Below, piece after piece: positions 22,958 to 36,817 of a DNA stretch of 64,000 bases. The notes under the pieces were generated by a model that searched no databases, was not told where the DNA came from, and worked only from the letters and a program-made list of their open reading frames with translations. Source of the stretch: Augochlora pura (taxonomy: Eukaryota; Arthropoda; Insecta; Hymenoptera; Halictidae); assembly GCF_028453695.1 (NCBI RefSeq), contig NC_135775.1, forward strand, positions 12,358,746 through 12,422,745, in the 5' to 3' direction. A program made the position numbers and the translations under genes. The stretch's first letter is position 1; every line of letters begins with the position of its first letter.

Positions 22958-25900
22958 TTGTTTATATTTATACTTTATATACTTTCCGTATATTAAGCCT
23001 GGAATCGTGTATCAAAAGGTTACAAAATGAATGAAAGCTCTTATTCAGAGCTTTCTGTGCTTGTTTTTGGCAGTCGTTCTAAAAGCAGACCAGCAGTAAT
23101 GTCTGTTAAAAATTGAAATGCCGCTTGAAGCGGGAAACGCTTATCAAACCGATAAAAAGATATTTTTGGCTATCGTCTAGCCAAATGAGCGGAAAATTGT
23201 TGAAAAGCTGCGAGAAGAAAGAGCGTTTTCACTGTTCACCTTTGATATAAAGTTCGCGTAACGGGGCGTGGAATGTATTGGCAGAGAGCAGTTAGCAACA
23301 GAGGCAGTGAAGCGACGCGTATAGACATAGCTGCGTATCCATGTTCGGATATCATAGGCAAGTGTGCTCGAGCTCTCGTAAGTGGCGCTTCTGTGTGCTC
23401 CTCGTAATGCCGTCGATACGTGTTCGCCAGAGACATGTGTGCGCGCGTACGCACATGATCGGCAAACGTGTGCCGAAGACGAGCGTAGACGCCGCTATAA
23501 GGTGAGCCTAAGCGCGGCGTAAGGACCGAGCAGGATGCCGAACAATGCGCGGAGAAACATAACTTGCATAACATTGGCCAATTTCAGCACGGCATTCCGG
23601 AGCCGTGAGTAGGTTTCTGTGTTCCTCGGTTTCATCTTTCCGCCTCCATTCGCCTGGATCTCGACGGACCTCGCTCGCGACGAATCATTTTTCTGGGAAA
23701 ATCGTCCTATCGCGCCAGTTAAAAATGATAACGATACCTCCATGCGGACGAGATTTTGTTTGGTTTTACTCGAACTTCTTGCACGGGGCCTGTTACCGAG
23801 GCTTTTTTCTAAAATTTTTCAGTAAAAAATTACAACAACAAGAAAGATATTTAGTTACTTGCTAGTAAGCCACTTTTTTGATAGGTAAACTCCATTAATT
23901 TTGCTAGACTGTTAGATCTCGCATAAGCGTTTGCTGACTACTCAAAAAAATTACAACATAGAAAAATGTTGGCCAAGTTCAAATTAATTTAATTTAAGTT
24001 AAATTAATATAATTAATATAATTTAATTTAAATTGAAGGGGAAAATCCAAAACATTTTACAAGGGCTGTGTGTTTCGTCAAACTTGGTATTTTTCAATTT
24101 GACAAATACGTCTTCACATTTAAAAGATCATAATGATAAAGGCGCATCAAAGTGAAAATCTAGAAATGTTATCTTAGAGTAGAGATTTTACCTTCCATTT
24201 AAATAGAAATTGCCTTACAATAATTTTTCACGGACTTAGTGTCAGTCGAGGTCCGCGAATTTCTATCCACAATGTTTCTATACTACAATTTCTTAACAGT
24301 ATAGTAGATCAATGTCGCCAGACTTTCGGTGGGATGACCAGAGAACGTAGGTCTGGATATCAGTAGTCTTTCTCGGTTCACCATTCAATATCGTCGAAGA
24401 ACCACGTTTTCATGTATTCGCGTTACATTCACAAATGCTTTCGAAATCGATTCCGACAGCCTGACATTTCGGGGCCGGTTTCGTCGTCGAGGTTTTCGTT
24501 TCAATTACTCTCCGTGAACCGGTTACGACTGCTGTGTTCTCTTTTAATATTTCTTAGTCCGGCCTTTTTCCTGGAGATCAATGGAAGCGAAGTTTTACCT
24601 CCGTTCCGTCGTGGACCGTGAATATCCCGCTGCCGCTGCTTCCACCTCTTTCCCCGGACCTTGCTTACCCGTTCTCATATTTCACTTCGGTTCCGGATCT
24701 TTACTTGTCATCTTAGTCCTCCTCGTTGGAAACCTTATTCCGCTATCCTCTTATCTGGCATCGATTCTTCACCGTCGCCTTTTTCTTCCACGATCTTTCG
24801 CGTCGCACGCCCGAGGACACCGGAACGGTGTAAAGCTTTCCGGATTTTCCATATCGTCATTCCTGTCCCAGCTATCAACCACAACATTTTTCACGTTTCC
24901 CCGCGTTTGAAAGCGGACTGTATATTTTATCCATCTAAGACCTCCGCGCGAGAACACCGATAGAGAATCACTATCGTCTCAGCTGCGGCGCATTGTGCAG
25001 TCGCGCGAAAAACTGTCGGAAAACAAGAAATTATTCTACGCCTTTTAGTTGAACCAGGAAACACTCGCGCGGGATCGCCGCGAGAACGGAACAGCCCAAG
25101 AAGAGGAAACCAAAAGCCGGAATTTGTCGAGTGCATGGCTGTTGTCCTGCCCATCTGCGCTCATCCGGGAAGATAAATTTATCCCATTTCTTGTTTGCTG
25201 TCCCCTTCGCTCGAGACACCATTGCAGCGCGACGTCGCTCGACCCCTTTCATGCTTCGACGGTTAGATTGGATGAAGTTAAATTCCTCGATCGTTTAATT
25301 TTAACTTCGTTACTTATTTCTTCGGCAGTCGTCGCAAAGTTTAATTGCAATGTGAGGACTGCCGTACTTTCGTCACCCCGGCTTAAAAATCTTCAAGAGA
25401 GTCTAACGTGTTAATTTTATACAGCTTAACTCCATCCTAAACGTGCCCCGAGTCTTTAAAACGCTCCAACTAACTTTAAGAAACATGGAAATCTTTGAGC
25501 ATGTATAGGAAAATATTAAATTTATTTTAAAAATTAGCAATATTTGGTTTTCACAATATTTTCTGTTAAATGATTCGAAAATTATACCTGTACCGTTTTA
25601 AAATGCAAAATTATTTTCGTGAGGTAGAATTTAAAGCTAAATAATGGTGTTGAAGAAACAAAAAGGTGACTGGATTAAAAGCATAAAATATCGTCGCCTT
25701 CGTTAAAAAAACATGTACAAGCTTCCATTGCCTGATAATGAGTGCAATAATAACGAAAAAAACGTTTTAAAGAGGCCTAAAATATTATGAACATCTATGT
25801 ATCTATACACATTGATCAAAGATAATTTTAAAACCTGCCACACTGATTGATAGTTTTATTAAGGTAACGATTTAAAAATGAATTGTTACTTTATAAATGG

Positions 25901-26323
25901 GCATTTTCGATAGTAATCATGATATTACGCTAGCCGAACAAGTTCGCGTAAATAAGAGCGAACGAGATTTTCGGATAATCGACTGGAAACTGGAGAACTG
26001 GTCCACCGGAAGCGAGCTCAAAGCTCAACGCTACAGACTATCGAAGCAAAATTAACGTGGCCCTTTCGGTGGCCTATGAAAACGACTATCAGTTTAATTA
26101 CATCTGCCGTGGAAATTAACGCCGCCCAATTTCCGAGCTAATTTAAAGTGTAATTGTCAAGTGATCTGACCACTGCAGAAATTTTCGTGTCTCGTTCCCA
26201 TGCTTCCGGTTCGATGAGGATAATTCTTCGTGGTTTAGCAAATCCCTTTAGATGAAACATTTCCTTGTTCGTTTGCTATTCTAAAATACGGATATAGAAA
26301 TACATACTATTATAAAAATATAT
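22958..26323. other. No gene recognised
   Basis: CpG-rich patches at 23236-23790 and 24400-25400 carry several 60-120 codon open frames on both strands with Arg/Ser/Phe-rich, domain-free translations. An AT-palindromic stretch (TTAATTTAAGTTAAATTAA-like) lies at about 23985-24035. Nothing here supports a specific gene. Confidence 0.4.
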
Positions 26324-26575
26324 TTAACACATTCCGTGCCACGTGTACCACCGATGGTACATGCTTGCACCTTTATTTAATGGGCTAACAAATAGTTTAT
26401 AACAAATTTAGAATCAAAGAATTAATTTCCACCACAAGAAGAGATTCTAATGAATTTGTTTTATTATTATATACGATTATTAATCATTACAGATAATATA
26501 GCAAGTATTAGTGAAATAACAAAAATGACTAGACTGAAGAGTCGAGTAATAATATTTTGGCATAGAACGTGTTAA
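26324..26575. mobile_element. TTAA-flanked MITE, 252 bp
   Basis: Left end TTAACACATTCCGTGCCA and right end TGGCATAGAACGTGTTAA are inverted repeats of about 18 bp with mismatches. A subterminal palindrome GTACCA-CCGA-TGGTAC lies at 26345-26360. Length and layout match the other ~250-bp TTAA elements. Noncoding. Confidence 0.85.
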
Positions 26576-27865
26576 TAATAAGTTCGTTTAAAATTAAAAA
26601 AACTATCGACTAGAATAATAACAGAAAAATACCGAAATTGAGCACACGACTACTCGACAACTCTTGTCTTCTATAATCTTCGACTTTCAGAATAACCCTC
26701 TCGTTTCCTTGAAAAGATGAAAACCGTTAGCCGATCTTCGTTGTTTAAACTGTCGCCATCGCAACGGCGGATGCCGCTCGCTCTCCTTGATGTCACGTCT
26801 CTTGGTCTCTTCAGTGTCTTAAAAGCTACATTGTCCTTACAACCTAACGCTCGCCTTACATTTACGACGGTACACTATTATAAACTTGTAACTTACGTGT
26901 TTTCGAACTTTAAATATTTTTCCATCTCAATATTTTTCAACTTGATATTTATGACAACTGTTGTAGATTTAATAGAATTAAAAGAAGATTCAGAAGTATT
27001 AGCAACTTGCACCGACAACGTATCCCCCAAACAACATAGCCCGCGGAGTCACTTTTTAACAACAATATCACTTTATAATACACTATCCGCAGGCTTAGAC
27101 TTAAGTCTACCAGCTTAGTTTCACAGGATCGCGAGGGCCGATGTGACGACACTGTACACTTCAGGGAAGGATCAGCCGATAAAGTGAGTCTCAGGGAAAA
27201 GGACTCGGGAGAAAATTGAGCGGTGTCGCGTGCGGGATGGAAAAAAAGCGGAGCTTTTCTCAGTATTTCATACTCGTGTATACGCGACCATATTTCACGG
27301 GAAACGAACCGATAATATTCCGAATGGTCCTGTACGCGATCCAAATGAAACAATTCCATTACTTCCAAAAAAATGTCCGAACAAAACCGATCTCTCCGGG
27401 TAGATTACATCATCGTATTTACAAATCTATAGAATTTAAATATCGACGCTTCTCTTAAAAAGTCGGTGTGCTATCTCGAATATATAACAAATATTCATAT
27501 TGTACAGATTACGCGTGAGTCGTATTTGTAAGATTAACGCAATCATAAAACATAGTACGCATAGTTTACGAGATAAAAATTCGTAAGTAAAATACCGCAA
27601 TATTTAAAATTCTGCTTTCAACAAAAGTAGGTTCTAAGAATGCGACTTCATCTAACCACACTTTTCTTTGTTTTCAACAGATCATAGATATCATAGATTT
27701 TTCAAAACCAATTTTTTTACATGAAAGACAAATTAAGATTAATTAGATATAGCAATACAGCAAATCGATAATGCACATTTGACAAAGTATCTTCTTCATA
27801 AATGCCTTTCCATATATCCGTTACATATTTTAGATCTGTGACATTTCGTACAAGCTTCACAATGT
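26576..27865. other. No gene recognised
   Basis: Open frames at 26717-27118 (plus, 133 codons) and 26949-27368 (minus, 139 codons) overlap antisense to each other and lack recognisable domains. At most one could be real, and nothing favours either. The rest is AT-rich. Confidence 0.35.
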
Positions 27866-28250
27866 TTAACCCTTTCGCTTCGACGAGCGTATACATATAT
27901 ATACGCCCTCGAAGAATGACCATTCATGTAAGCTCTGGAAAAGTGGACGCTGAGGTACGAAGAGCGTACATATACGTTCATACCATATACCATATATATA
28001 CTTTTATTTCATACCTTACGTGAGATACTTTCGCTAAATAATAATAAATTTAAAATATAAAATTAATTTCATACTTATGAAAGTAAAACGATATTACTAA
28101 ATATAATAAATATCATTGTAAAATTTATAGAACATGAAACGACTTCTACTTAGTTCGTAGGATTCCGTACCTCAGTGTCAACTACTCAGTAATGCGCTGC
28201 GTCCACAGCTATCACATTTTGTCACAAGCGCTCCGTAGCGGAAGGGTTAA
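27866..28250. mobile_element. TTAA-flanked MITE, 385 bp
   Basis: Left end TTAACCCTTTCGCTTCGACG and right end CGTAGCGGAAGGGTTAA are inverted repeats. A subterminal palindrome GCGTATA...TATACGC (about 27887-27906) follows the left end. It is longer than the 250-bp class. Open frames across it are incidental. Confidence 0.85.
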
Positions 28251-31200
28251 TTTTGAATAGAAAATCCCGGACAAGACAAAAATGGTCGAATTGGCGCGGA
28301 ATGCGCATCTTTGACGTGACGCAGCTGAGTGTCGCGTGTTTTCAGCAAGCCTCGAGGATTTCCTCGTTCCTCTTTCGGACGATTTGCGTCGCCGAAAAGC
28401 GGCGTGGGCGTGGTGGCACGCTGTAGCCGCGACAACGACCATGCCGCCAGTAATTAACTAGAGTAAATTGAATACTCTTGTACGCATCGGTCTGGCGGCC
28501 GGTTACCTGGCACCGGACGAAGATTAACTTTGCGATTTCTGGGCGCTGGTCCATCTTGTCAGAATCGACGCGAGAAAAGGGAAGAGTGGCAACGCCGCGG
28601 GGCTGCACCGCCTAGCCCGTAAGATTAATGGCCGTTCTCGTTACCTCGAGGTAGTGATTAGAAGCCAATTAAGAACCTTTATCCCGTCCCCCGACCCGCC
28701 GCTCCGATCCGGCGCTCCATTCTGCGGAAAATATCGAACGATGTTGCATACCGTTCTTCGATCTATTCGATTCTTATCGGCTTTCCGGAACGTAATAGCT
28801 CGTCCCGGATGGGACTCATTAAGTATCGAAGCTTCGGTGTATACGATAATCACGGATAAAATAGGGGATGGTTTTTTTTAGCTGTAATTAGTCTGAATTG
28901 GGTTACACGTGAATATAAATTCAGCAGTAAGTGCTTTTGAAATCCGCGTTGCCTCGATTATACTAAAAGGTACACAGACTGGAGAGAATAGTACGAACAT
29001 AATTCGTCTACCGTATCAACTTTGCAGTAAGTTCAAATAATGTTTAAATTACTTTTGCATTTTTATTTAATAACCTGTAAAAAATTGGAATGTATCGCGA
29101 GCAGGCCGCGAATTTCGTGCATTTTTGACAAAAATAAATGGCCACGATTTGAAGAAAGATTAAAAAAATTGTATACTGTCAATATATTATTTTAATGCTG
29201 CCGAAGTGATCAAAGAGATCAAGAAATTCCAAAGTAGCCCCTGTTATTTGCAACGGACGTAGAATATTCTTATCTAGCATAAAAATTCGCACTCCAGTTA
29301 TAAGTAGGTGTTGAATTTTATATATCAAAGGGGAATAGAAATCGAAGAAGAATAGAAATCTCCAAGGACGGAAGAAATGTCTAGAATTTTGTTATTAAAG
29401 GTTTTGTAAGTGCACGACGATTGTCGACAGCTTTAAAATAATTAATTGATATTGAACAGATATTGCTATTGAATTTCTATAATAACAGATACTGAAGTTT
29501 ATATAGTAATTTCTAGAACATTTTATATTAGATGTCGGATTAATGAGAACATTAACGTATGAAGAATATTGGTTGAAGATAAGAATATATGCTTTTCAAA
29601 AAATAATGGCAAGCTTGAGATAACTTCAAAGAAACTATTTTTGTGAACACCTTTTCATAGGTAACGTGCTTTAAATAAAGCCTTCAAAGAACAACTCGCA
29701 GTAACGATATCAACTAGATAATAAAATGTCATCGAGACTGAAGATTGGTAGCTGTTTATAATTATTTACTCTATATTCCAACCGCACAAGCATTCAATTG
29801 AACGTTGCACGCAATTTATTATGTTCACGTGTGTCTAATGGATTGAATATGGATTTTACGCATTTATGGATAACCAATTTGGATGCAGGGAACGGCGTAG
29901 AACCGTAACGTCATTGAATTTTCAATTTTTGACCGTATAATTCTATTACACAACGCATTAATAATCTATTAGAGCTTATAAATGACAAATTGCAGCGCGT
30001 TTATCGAATTTAATAACACTTCGCGTTACGATCAACCCGCATAAATAACAAATTGCAAATTGAATTTAATTACGGAACGCAACCAGTCATTTTCCAAAAT
30101 CGCGTCCGCGACCCTCATTTTCATAACAATGGGCGATTTCAATTTTTAGAATGCGGGAATTCTTTTACATTCGCCAGAGGTGGACGCGAATAATTAATCA
30201 TCGTTCCAGCAGCGGTTCGTTATATTCCCATTAGCAAATGAGGTCGGATAATCGTGTGATCCGATAAAGAATGTTTTCAATGGTAAATGGCCGCAACTAT
30301 TAAGTAATTCTGGTTAAAAAGCTGCGGAAAAGACCGCGACATTAACGGAAGATATTTCACCGAGGACGCTCCAAGACGCCGGATTTATCATCGGAAAACC
30401 ACCAGGATCGGATTATCTCGTCCGAATGCGAACGAAAACCGTGAAAAACGTGAAATATCATGCGAGCAACAGCGCGCGTTTTGTCCCGGTCGCGTCGATT
30501 CGCGGGCACAGCTAGCGCGGCAAATGAATGCACTCTCCGCGTAAATTCGCGTGAAATTGTTTAATCCGTCGCAATCGGACCGAAAAACGGGTCCCGGCAG
30601 TATTATTAGAGCTCGCGGGCGAAATGAAAAATCGACGTGGAAAATTAATTAGAACAAATATTCGGCCGTGCGTATTCCGCCGTTGTAATCCTTGACCGTC
30701 CCGATTATTCCCGCATTTCATTTCCCCGATCCGCGCGCAACGCCGGCTCTGTATTTTCAATTCTTGCGTCTCGCCCGTCGTACGGTTCTCCCAATGAAAT
30801 TAGGAAATCGATAAACACACACCTTTCAGCTTTAATTGGTCTGTCCACTGGCATTTTGCATAAGCTCGCCGCAGATCCGAAAATTCGTGGAATGCGGTTC
30901 ATCAAATTTTGATTTGCTGTAGTTTAATCATCCATATTTCTCGTCAATTTAATGGCACTTGGTTACGTTTATATCGATGAGAATTGATCAGCGTATACGC
31001 AGATTCACACACATTTGTAATAATCCAAGATCGACGGCAGGGGTATCAGCGAAATCTCGAAACAAAAGAGTACAATTCGTCATGGTTTTATTACAGGTTA
31101 ATAAAAATCGAAAACCAGAATTAATGCAACTATTTGTGCGCTACTTATCCCGTATCCTTACAACTTACATATGTAAAATGTGTAATCTACATGAATCGTG

Positions 31201-33238
31201 AAATGTAAGTCGAAACTTATTAAAATACTGTGTCTGCAAGTTTCTGAATGCTAGACTAGAATGAGTATTACTGCCGACTGCGCGTTCTCTTTGTTCGAAT
31301 ATCCGCGTGTTCTCGTGTTTGGGACTTTTTGTCGCGCAAGCAAATGTCTCCGAAGAGGCAAAGTTTGTGCACTTGCATTTAGTAGCATTGCGAGGCTCCT
31401 TTTAAGAGAGATCTCCAACAAAGTGTGTTTAGATGGCCACACGTACTACGGAAACTTCAGTTTTTACTTTTATAGTTCAGTTCGTAAACATCTCGATTGT
31501 GGCTTTGAAATGGCGATAGGCGTCGCTTCCAAAGCGATTGGAGGTTTCAGCGAAAACTACAAATAGCTTTAAATATTATTATTACAAGATTTTTGTTAAA
31601 GAAACGGTACTTTTAGTACGCGTTAGTTGAAAATTGGGTACTACAAAATCTGGTCGCTCAATTGACCACGAGCTGCATATTCGATAAATGCTTTCCTTAT
31701 AAATCAAAATCGCTATAATCCGCTACGGATTGCTTCTTTCATCCTAATCCACGATCACGGTTCGACTACGTTCTTCTTCATTAGTTGAGGATCGGGTCGG
31801 CTCACTCGTGATCCCTTATGATTTCGATTCATGATCCCGATCAGAGGCGAATCGACATAATTAGTCCGCGGGCTTAGGTTTACGTTAAGTGACGGACGGG
31901 GAAGGACCCGATGTACGTATCCCATTCCCAAATTTACGAACCGAGACTCGCTCGATATTAATTTCGAGAATCTGAGACTGTTACGTGTTCTGATATGACT
32001 CAACGGTATGGGTAAGATATGTAATAGAGCGGCGTAATAGGTAAACGGTAATAAAGATGTAATAGCAATTTGAAGTCAATGTACAGTGACGAATATTGAG
32101 AGGCTGTAACTTATGCTTGGGTTTAACATAGAGTATTGAAATTATATTTATTATATTTGAGAACAAAACTTGTTTTTTCGAATGCCTGGTAATATATTAT
32201 AATAATATCATCAAATTGACGAAAAGCATGAATGAGCATTTATAATATTAACTTTCATTTACTTATATGCGAGGCTTGAAAGTCGCCATATAACAGGTCG
32301 TGGAATTCGTCTCGATATCGTATACAATACTGTAAAGTTAAAATTACATACTTTCGTTTAAAAATATAACGGAGAAATTGTTTTTCCATCGAAAGTAATT
32401 TCTTTTAATTTAAATAATTGCAATTACTTGTTCGTTAAACGCTAATTAATTTTGATAAGAAACACAATGCATAGAGCGACCTTTCTTACATCCAGCTATA
32501 AGCAATTATGAAAGTGTCTCATTCTTCTGCCAAGGATTATAGAAATATTAGAAACAGTGCACAGACGCATCCTTTCGTTCCCTGAAATCAGCGCGTGCCC
32601 GAATCCGCGAGTGTCCACAAATTCTGCTGGTCGATGCACTGGTCGGCCCTTGTCGCTAAACTACCCGGGAGCAGAATGAAATTGCAATTTCGCCCGGGTT
32701 CCGAGATCAACCGTGCGCCCACCTCGGGCCACCCTCCATCGTGAAACGATCGCAGCTAAGCAAGCGAATTCCAAGGCAGCTTGTTTCGAGAGGAACCATT
32801 GCTGCATGCATTAGCGTTCCTGTACCGAGAGCCTTATTTATTAGCGAGGCATCAAGGATCTTGCTTCCGAACTCCCCGAGCACTCGTCGCAAAAGGATCG
32901 GGCTGCGGAGCTTAATGGCGAGCCGTCGTTTTATTCACGACGAAACAACTTCTGCCTACCGTTTCGTCGGTATGCATTGCCCGGCGCCGACTCTCCGCCG
33001 GTGAATAAAAGATTGAAGAGCGAGACCCTAGGAACGGTCCGCTACGGACAATCGAGTTGGAAACAGTTTCTGACACTTGGCGGCGCGAATCTCGGCTCGC
33101 AATTAAGGACTCCTTTTCAGCCCTGTTCGAATCGAAAGGTTCGATTATTTCGAGTATACGGATGTTCGAAGCTCTGCCAGCCGCCCCTGTTTAAAACGGA
33201 GTAACTTGTTTTAAAATTAGACCAAAAGATTTGAATAT
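28251..33238. other. No gene recognised; alternating CpG-rich and AT-rich unique sequence
   Basis: CpG-rich, TAATTA-containing patches at 28250-28870, 30060-30900 and 32590-33200 have the look of conserved hymenopteran noncoding DNA. Short open frames on both strands there show no domain. The AT-rich parts (28900-30050, 31560-32560) show no repeat I can name. Confidence 0.4.
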
Positions 33239-33490
33239 TTAACCCCATGCACTACTACTCCCTTCCACTTTCACGCTGCGTTAATTAGCAGTTACATGCC
33301 CTTAATATTTTCCTTACTAGGGCCCGATAATTTTTCTTACTTGTATTGTCGTTATTTAGTTTCTTTCCTAGGCTTTGATAACACAAGAATTTAATTTGAT
33401 TTCGATTTAGAAAAAATTAATAATATTTAGTAAATCTTACATGAGATCTTTATCACGAGTCTGGCACGTTATTATAGTGCAAGGGGTTAA
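33239..33490. mobile_element. TTAA-flanked MITE, 252 bp
   Basis: Left end TTAACCCCATGCACTACTAC and right end TATAGTGCAAGGGGTTAA are inverted repeats. The outer CCCC..TGC matches the MITE at 2956, and both contain ACGAGTCTG near one end (left at 2956, right here at about 33456), so these two are the same family. Noncoding. Confidence 0.88.
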
Positions 33491-33750
33491 AAGATTTTGG
33501 AATAATTAGTTTGTTCGACAATGCGTAGAAGATATTTTTATCTGATCAAAAAATATCTTGCAACTCGTTTGACCTAGTTTGAAACTAGTGATTCCATTTT
33601 AAAAGGTATCCGCATATGTGCTGTATACATTCAATACTGACAATCCTGAACAGCGTTTCACTAGGATTAAGGTAAACCGTTGAAAACACGTGCGGCCGGC
33701 ATTTAAAAAAGAGAGAATAAACAAGATTTGTTGCGTTCTGTAAAATATGT

Positions 33751-34089
33751 TGTTACAAGCCGAGGGCCAGTTTGCACACGTGGCCGGAGGTAAATGAGTT
33801 TTTGCGGATATTTTGAAAGTAGAAACTGTTCGATGAGGAGATAAATCTTGGCCCTTTTATATGCGGCTGAACTAGAAAATTTGGTAGTGGGGACTGGGCC
33901 TACGTGACCAGATCATACCACGGATGATACAGTGAATCGGGGACGCGTGACCCTTCTTGAACTCGCGCCTATACGGCAGATTAAATATTCTATTTTTGGA
34001 TCGTAGGACCGTTTTTCCTGCCGAAGTTATCTAGCGTATACCCTCAAGAAGGAAAGAAAAACGTCGGGAGAATATCTCCGTACGTAACA
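33751..34089 (+). mobile_element. Solo LTR, family B, short copy (339 bp)
   Basis: Starts TGTTACAAGCCGAGGGCC and ends CCGTACGTAACA (TGTTAC/GTAACA ends), flanked by ATGT on both sides (33747-33750 and 34090-34093). It shares its first ~45 bp (CACGTGGCCGGAGGTAAATG) and its last ~240 bp (GGTAGTGGGGAC, GAAGGAAAGAAAAACGTCGG) with 48815-50096. It lacks that copy's central tandem array. A TATA-like CCTTTTATATG lies at about 33853. No internal element region is adjacent. Confidence 0.85.
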
Positions 34090-34093
34090 ATGT

Positions 34094-36184
34094 ATAAAAG
34101 AGTCGCGCAAGTGGATTTTTCATTCATTTTTTTGCTGTTGGTAGTAAATATTATAGTTAAATCAGCGCTTCATTTCTGAGCCGCTACCGTGGCGTTACCT
34201 CCAAATTATACGGTAAATCTTTATATTTCTTGCTTTTAACAAAGGCCAATTTTTAAAGAATCCAATTAGCTATTTCAGTACTCTTTTTTTGAACTCTTCG
34301 ATTTGGATGATCATTTCTCAGTGAAAAATATTCAAAATCATTCCTTCGATGAACAAATAATCTAATTTTTTGCTTCTTAGTTATTTATTAAGTTATTGTC
34401 AGCCTCTATCCTTTAAATAGACAACCAGACTCAGGAGAATTCCACGTTAAGTTTCCTTGAAGTGACATAATTCGAACTGTCTTTGGACAAACATTTAGAC
34501 ATAACTTGGAGTATCAATAGAACATTGTTACCCAGTTTCGCCTAAGTTTCTGTAATGACATTCTGAATTATTGTCCGACAGTCAGTTTGAACGTCAGTGC
34601 AATAGCAGGAGTAACAGAAAAAGTTAAGCATTATTGAACGTACCAAAACGTGCAGGATGTCATTGAAATCTGTCACTTTAATTTTTCTTGTAAACTGCAT
34701 GTATAAAATATGTTTTTAACAAAAGTTCTTTGACATAAAGAAGAGTAGACACGGCAAGATCAATTTTTAGTTATTTTCCTTCTTTACAATAAGGTTATCT
34801 GGCAAAATATGAAATACTTATGCAAGTATAATTTGCATTGTTTTATTGCCCACATTTTGCATTAATTGTAATGGACAATATATTAAACTTTTCTATCATT
34901 AAAACTCAATTGAAGAATATTTCGATAAAGCAGCGAAAAACAATTTTCATTCGAAACATATTTTCATACAACATGTAGTTCACAAAAAAATTACAATGAA
35001 AGAGTTAAACGATTTACCATGTATAATAGAGAGAACAAGTTCCATGTTGAAAATATTCGTTTTACTAAAGCAGAAATAAATTCATATTTATGACATAGAA
35101 AACAAAATTCATTTATATATGGACTAAAGCGAGAACGAAGGATGCTTTTTAGATAAAAATGTACGAGTATATTTTAGTGCGAGTCTATAAATTTTCTTGA
35201 TATCGAATACGTCACATATCGATCTTTATAGCACTAGAATCGCAACCCTAACCAGGAAAGGTCAATCAAGAAAAGTGTCGTTGCCTGAAGTGCCCCGCCC
35301 TCGTTGCAACATCTGCAAACCATCAACGAACATTGACTTCGGTCACGAAGTACATCACATCTCGACAGTATCATCGCTTCCGTAGTTCTACCACCCTCGC
35401 TTTAACTGGTCCTCACGATAACGATGTCACAAGAGGAAGTCTCACCCTTTCGCTCCATTTCTACAATGTATCCGATTGCAAATATTTACAACATTTATTT
35501 AAATGCACGGTAAAAACATTAAGATATAAATGAGAAATGGAAATGAGAGAAACGCCACGTCATATTATAAACGTCAATGATTCGTTCGTCAAATGATTCA
35601 AAATACCATACAAGTCTAAGAAGGAACAAGCTTAAATGTCCCAATCATATTTACTATCTAAAGAACCTGTTTCATGGTGTGAAGCTTACAACAAAATTGT
35701 AAACACGTTCAGTACGGCGTCACTCAAATATGGGTGACACTAATTTCAGACTGATCTTGAAAATTCATTTTTATTGTAATATATGTGGAAATGAGAACGG
35801 CGACAGGCGACTGAGCGCGACAGAAACGTATGCGGAGAGTGAGTGGATGTGTGCATGTGCGTGTGTTTATTGAAAGTGCCTACGATATAGAAAAGATGAA
35901 GATAAAAAAAAAGACAGTCCTAGCCGTATCGTCGAGCACGTCACACGACCTTTTTTACATTTTATTCACCATTGTTATATTTGTTCGTTATTAAATTCCA
36001 TTTTCCGTTAAACCGCGTCACTTATTTCCGCTTCTTGGTAACCCATCCTACATATATTTGAACAAATTGTATTTGACTAGACTGTTTCGTTTACGAATGG
36101 GTTCTAATGCCACCCCCTATAATTAATATTAACTTCCTAATTTCGCTTTAATCAATTAAATTGCTTTAACTATGTATGGATTTT
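34094..36184. other. No gene recognised
   Basis: AT-rich. Open frames at 35197-35533 are short and domain-free. One possible TTAA-element end is listed separately at 35699. Confidence 0.4.
35699..35740. mobile_element. Possible decayed end related to the MITE at 44007
   Basis: GTAAACACGTTCAGTACGGC followed by the palindromic GTCACTCAAATATGGGTGAC (35719-35738) closely resembles TTAACACGTTCGTCGCCGCG plus GTCACCCATATCTGGGTGAC at 44007-44045. The TTAA would be mutated to GTAA. No right end is found. Confidence 0.5.
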
Positions 36185-36331
36185 AGTAGTTTACGCTATT
36201 TAACGTCGGCCGGGAGCACGGTCTCACGATTCAAACACAAAAATGTTTAGTCTTCTGATGGGCACCAGCTTTAGGGTTGGGACCACCTGTCTCTGAGTTA
36301 TGGTATCATCCGCGGGATGATCTGGTCACGT

Positions 36332-36367
<36 letters not shown>

Positions 36368-36668
36368 CTACCAAATTTTCAAGTTCAGCCGAATATAAAG
36401 GGGCCAAGATTGTTCTCGTCATCGGGCAGTTTCAAGTCAAATCACGACGACGAGACGTAGCGAGATCGAGCCGAGTTCTCCTTCGAGCAAATAGTTAGCC
36501 CCCGCCGACTTGGTGCGTACACCAGGGAGCGTGTCTTAGGACTATTTTATTTCTTCCATTTTCCTAGTTCGAGTCAGTTGTTGATACGATCCCACAAAGA
36601 TACACCTTTGCCGCTCGAGATGTAATATAAAGAAATATTAATTGATAAATTAATATCGGTTCGCAACA
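36185..36668 (-). mobile_element. LTR family B fragment, antisense
   Basis: The reverse complement aligns with the second half of 48815-50096. Shared words include CCTAAGACACGCTCCCTGGT, CACCAAGTCGGCGGGGG, GCTCGAAGGAGAACT, CAACTGACTCGAACT and GATGATACC. The terminal TGTTAC/GTAACA pair is not recognisable, so it is a truncated or heavily decayed copy, and no target duplication was found. It contains a 33-bp C homopolymer where the family has GTGGGGACC. The proline-run open frame across it is produced by that homopolymer. Confidence 0.8.
36333..36365. repeat. 33-bp poly-C run
   Basis: Uninterrupted C run inside the antisense LTR B fragment. It is either a real homopolymer expansion of the family's short G/C stretch or an assembly or polishing artefact. 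Confidence 0.9.
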
Positions 36669-36817
36669 CAGTGTTAGGTTAATTTAATATTATTGAATCA
36701 TATTTAATTTAATATTTTAATTACCTCATTAAAAACAGAATATCTGACTTGTAAAATGTAAGGAATAACCCAGGTGTTAAGACGACATAGAATCTCTCCA
36801 AAAACTGACTTTTTTTT

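Noticed and set aside
36277..36498. Proline-run protein at 36277-36498
   Set aside because: The prolines come from a 33-bp C homopolymer within an antisense LTR fragment.
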